A stretch of DNA of 64,000 bases, taken from assembly GCF_000648615.1 (NCBI RefSeq), contig NZ_JFZC01000031.1, positions 1 to 64,000 of the forward strand, given 5' to 3'. Positions within the stretch are counted from its first letter, which is position 1; the number at the start of each line of letters is the position of its first letter. The translations under genes were made by a program, and so were the position numbers. Shown here in pieces: positions 61,679-64,000 of this stretch. The stretch is from Sporolactobacillus terrae DSM 11697 (GTDB lineage: Bacteria; Bacillota; Bacilli; Bacillales; Sporolactobacillaceae). The notes beneath the pieces are model-generated. The model had not been told where the DNA came from. It saw only the letters and a list, made by a program, of their open reading frames with translations, and ran no database searches.

Positions 61679-61918
61679 ATGGAACTGAAAAATGAAGAAG
61701 TATTAGGGGATTACTTCGTGATCAAGGCAGAAGAAGACGGTGTGAATGTCATTGGTCTGACCCGCGGAGCGGAAACGCGTTTTTTTCACACGGAGAAACT
61801 GGATAAAGGTGAGGTCATGATTGCACAGTTCACCGAGCATACGTCAGCGATTAAGGTACACGGGCAGGCAACCATTCAGACCAAACATGGGGTAATCCAA
61901 GCTGAATCGAAAGCATGA
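61679..61918 (+). CDS. mtrB: trp RNA-binding attenuation protein TRAP
   Basis: A 79-residue TRAP protein: [20 protein letters not shown], and [18 protein letters not shown]. Eleven subunits form a ring that binds tryptophan and (G/U)AG repeats in trp leader RNA. ATG 61679 has GAGGG 8 bases upstream. It shows that trp genes elsewhere are likely attenuated by TRAP; no anti-TRAP gene is visible here. Confidence 0.95.
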   Translation: MELKNEEVLGDYFVIKAEEDGVNVIGLTRGAETRFFHTEKLDKGEVMIAQFTEHTSAIKVHGQATIQTKHGVIQAESKA

Positions 61919-61962
61919 TGCGTTCTGCCATTTGAAAATGTTTGGCATGGGGGGGCAAAGCT

Positions 61963-62718
61963 TTGTCGCTATTTAAAGAATTAGACTTGGTCTGTCATCA
62001 GCTTTGTCTTGAATTAAAGCATGAGTATGTACAAACGGTTCTGCCGAAACCGGACATCGATCGAGATAAGATGACGATTTACTATATGCTTTTTCGAATG
62101 AATGAGCCGCAACAAGCCGCCGGCTCCTACACGAAAAGTGTGATGGTTGCTGAAATCGGATTAAACACCCATGAAACCATGACTTGCGAAAAGCGAACGA
62201 ACAAAGAACTGCTTAAGCAAAGGCAGCTAACGGTGCTATCCGGTGATTTCTACAGTGCACTGTACTATTATACACTTGCACGACAATCGAATATTGAACT
62301 TGTTAAATGGGTCGCTCAAGCAATACAAAATTTTAATGAATATAAATGTGCCTTATTTTTCCCTCCCGTCCATTTTGGCTGGCAGGAGTTAATCCATGAA
62401 ATAAAGAAAATTGAGAGCGCTCTAGTAGGGAAGATCGCGCGCCAGCTGGGCTTTACGCATGTTGTTCCGTACATTAGTGATTTTTTCTTAATTAAACGGC
62501 TCATTGCGGAAAGGGATCTTAGAAATGAGGAAAAACATACGGGATACTTTTCAAAAATGCGCCTTGATGATGATGACCAGCTGGTTGAAAAATTAGATTG
62601 GGAAATAAAAAGCCGAACCGCACAACTGTCACAAGCATTGAAACGGTCAGAGGATCAGTCCGAGCTCTTTCTCAAATTAAAGGATTATATAAACCTGCAA
62701 TTGCCGCTAACGGCATAA
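61963..62718 (+). CDS. hepS: heptaprenyl diphosphate synthase component I
   Basis: A 251-residue small, non-catalytic subunit, the same length as B. subtilis HepS. Family segments: Y-Y-M-L-F-R-M-N, L-S-G-D-F-Y-S-A-L-Y-Y near 92 and N-E-Y-K. It pairs with HepT to make the C35 chain of menaquinone-7. TTG 61963 has a GGGGGG site about 8 bases upstream. Confidence 0.88.
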   Translation: MSLFKELDLVCHQLCLELKHEYVQTVLPKPDIDRDKMTIYYMLFRMNEPQQAAGSYTKSVMVAEIGLNTHETMTCEKRTNKELLKQRQLTVLSGDFYSALYYYTLARQSNIELVKWVAQAIQNFNEYKCALFFPPVHFGWQELIHEIKKIESALVGKIARQLGFTHVVPYISDFFLIKRLIAERDLRNEEKHTGYFSKMRLDDDDQLVEKLDWEIKSRTAQLSQALKRSEDQSELFLKLKDYINLQLPLTA

Positions 62719-62747
62719 CGGTGATAAAGAGAGGACTGAACGAAATA

Positions 62748-63455
62748 ATGGAGCAAGAAGCAAAACGTGAGAAAGTGCACCACGTCTTTCAAAAAATTTA
62801 TAAGCGGTACGACGCGATGAATTCGTTGATCAGTTTTAATCAACATAAAGCGTGGCGTCGAAAGGCTGATGAGCTTGTCGCAGCAAGACCGGGTGATCAT
62901 ATTATTGATGTTTGTTGCGGTACCGGTGATTGGACAATGTCTCTTGCTGAAAAGGTTGGAGCAACGGGACGAGTCGTCGGTCTTGATTTCAGCGATAATA
63001 TGTTGAAAATCGCAAAAATGAAACAAGATGCGCATCAGTTTGAACACGTGCAGCTTGTAAATGGTGATGCCATGGATCTTCCATATGAAGACGCTTCGTT
63101 TGATCGTGCTACGATTGGTTTCGGTTTGAGGAATGTTCCGGATTATTTAACGGTTCTTAAAGAAATAAATCGTGTCCTTCGTCCAGGGGGGACTTTGGTA
63201 TGCCTTGAAACGTCGCAAACGAAGATACCGGTTTATCGACAACTGTACTTCATTTATTTTCGATTTATGATGCCGATTCTTGGAAAGTTGTTTGCGGGAA
63301 GTTATAAAGAGTATGCTTGGCTAAATGAATCCGCTTCAAAATTTCCAGACCAAAAGACACTTTCCAAGTTGTTTGAGCAGGCCGGTTTTGCCGACATTGC
63401 GGTTCACTCATTAATGGGAGGTATTGCGGCTATTCATAGAGGAATAAAGGCTTGA
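62748..63455 (+). CDS. menG: demethylmenaquinone methyltransferase
   Basis: A 235-residue SAM-dependent UbiE/MenG methyltransferase for the last step of menaquinone synthesis. Motif I D-V-C-C-G-T-G-D-W (residues about 52-60), Y-D-A-M-N, G-L-D-F-S-D-N-M, and G-F-G-L-R-N-V-P-D. ATG 62748 is chosen on similarity to family starts; ribosome site GAGAGG is about 14 bases away. It lies between hepS and hepT. Confidence 0.94.
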   Translation: MEQEAKREKVHHVFQKIYKRYDAMNSLISFNQHKAWRRKADELVAARPGDHIIDVCCGTGDWTMSLAEKVGATGRVVGLDFSDNMLKIAKMKQDAHQFEHVQLVNGDAMDLPYEDASFDRATIGFGLRNVPDYLTVLKEINRVLRPGGTLVCLETSQTKIPVYRQLYFIYFRFMMPILGKLFAGSYKEYAWLNESASKFPDQKTLSKLFEQAGFADIAVHSLMGGIAAIHRGIKA

Positions 63456-63515
63456 AACCAGATCGAAACGGTTAACATGCCTAGCAGTTCCACGACTTAG
63501 TGAAAGGTGAAAGAG

Positions 63516-64000
63516 ATGACCCTGTCCAGAATATATTTGGAAAAAAAAAGCAAGCTAAAAAGCGTTGAACGCGAATTGGAATCTGTACTTTCTGTAGCCA
63601 ATCCACTATTGAGCGAGGCATCGCTTGATTTGCTCAAGGCGGGGGGAAAGCGCATACGCCCCCTTCTGACTCTTCTTTGCGCCGAATATGGTGATCCGGA
63701 GCGAAAGGCAGTTAAAGATTCAGCAGTGATGCTGGAGCTAATTCATATGGCGTCGCTTGTTCACGACGATGTCGTTGATGATTCTGACTTGAGACGTGGA
63801 AAACCGACGGTCAAAGCACAATGGAATAATCGTGTTGCGATGTTCACTGGCGATTTTATCTTTGCGAAGGCAATCGAGCTTATCTCAGATGTGGACAATC
63901 TTGAAGTACACCGCAGCATTTCGCGTGTCATCCGCGATCTCAGTCTTGGTGAAATTGATCAAATAAAAGAGCTGTATCATTGGAAGCAAAATTTACGAAC
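63516..64000 (+). CDS. hepT: heptaprenyl diphosphate synthase component II (partial, cut by window end)
   Basis: The open frame starts at ATG 63516 (AAAGGTGA 6 bases upstream) and runs off the window after about 161 residues. Seen: A-G-G-K-R-I-R-P, the first Asp-rich motif as H-D-D-V-V-D-D-S-D-x-R-R-G-K-P-T, and G-D-F-I-F-A. It is the catalytic prenyltransferase subunit that pairs with HepS. The second Asp-rich motif lies beyond the window. Confidence 0.93.
   Translation, partial: MTLSRIYLEKKSKLKSVERELESVLSVANPLLSEASLDLLKAGGKRIRPLLTLLCAEYGDPERKAVKDSAVMLELIHMASLVHDDVVDDSDLRRGKPTVKAQWNNRVAMFTGDFIFAKAIELISDVDNLEVHRSISRVIRDLSLGEIDQIKELYHWKQNLR

Overview
The window is a chromosomal segment of an endospore-forming low-to-mid GC Firmicute (order Bacillales). 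Gene order follows the Bacillus subtilis blocks yqjE-yqjH-yqjK, nudF-spoIIM-fur-yqzK-xerD-punA-dacF-spoIIA, spoVA-lysA, ribT-scpAB-dacB-spmAB-rluB-resDE, fer-ypbB-recS-ypbDFGH-gudB-sleB-ypeB-ypfA-cmk-plsC-ypfD-der-plsY-gpsA-spoIVA-hbs-folE-mtrB-hepS-menG-hepT. Losses relative to B. subtilis (resABC, drm, spoVAA/AB/AEa, the riboflavin genes beside ribT) and a heptaprenyl-menaquinone locus fit a fermentative MK-7 spore former such as a member of Sporolactobacillaceae. That family placement is inference. No rRNA, tRNA, CRISPR array, prophage or intact insertion sequence was seen.

Layout. 0.1-6.5 kb: EamA permease, a response regulator/kinase pair, a 32-codon antisense membrane peptide resembling Prli42, a tripeptidase-like peptidase, DinB and RNase Z. 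6.6-12.5 kb: ammonium transporter (minus strand) with a GlnR/TnrA-type box, a YqjQ-like reductase, and an acetoin dehydrogenase operon acoABC with a SigA promoter and a CcpA cre site. 12.8-18.2 kb: accessory and housekeeping enzymes (AI-2E-family exporter, NUDIX, DeoD, VOC protein, zinc exporter, nicotinamidase-like hydrolase, Tag). 18.4-31.5 kb: nudF to ribT, including Fur, a XerD homologue that has lost its catalytic residues, the spoIIA operon and a shortened spoVA operon. 31.6-39.6 kb: condensin subunits ScpAB, DacB-SpmAB, RluB, ResDE. 39.9-51.2 kb: ferredoxin, ypb cluster with an inserted antisense cotJABC operon, a divergent glutamate dehydrogenase homologue, SleB-YpeB. 51.3-64 kb: PilZ protein, Cmk, phospholipid enzymes, S1 protein, Der, GpsA, SpoVIF, SpoIVA, HBsu, FolE, TRAP and the menaquinone genes; hepT runs off the end.

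How the parts work together. The window is rich in sporulation functions acting in sequence: compartment-specific transcription (SpoIIAA/AB/SigF), engulfment (SpoIIM), cortex tuning (DacF, DacB-SpmAB), dipicolinate channel (SpoVA), coat base (SpoIVA), coat maturation (SpoVIF, CotJ) and germination (SleB-YpeB). Candidate SigF, SigG, SigE and SigK promoters lie where this programme predicts. Five copies of an intergenic repeat, three sharing an exact 16-base head directly behind a terminator, are scattered through the window.

The most unusual item is the XerD homologue: full length and in its conserved place, but with the nucleophilic Tyr replaced by Phe and the catalytic His/Lys positions substituted. 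All calls come from reading the sequence and family knowledge; no searches were run.
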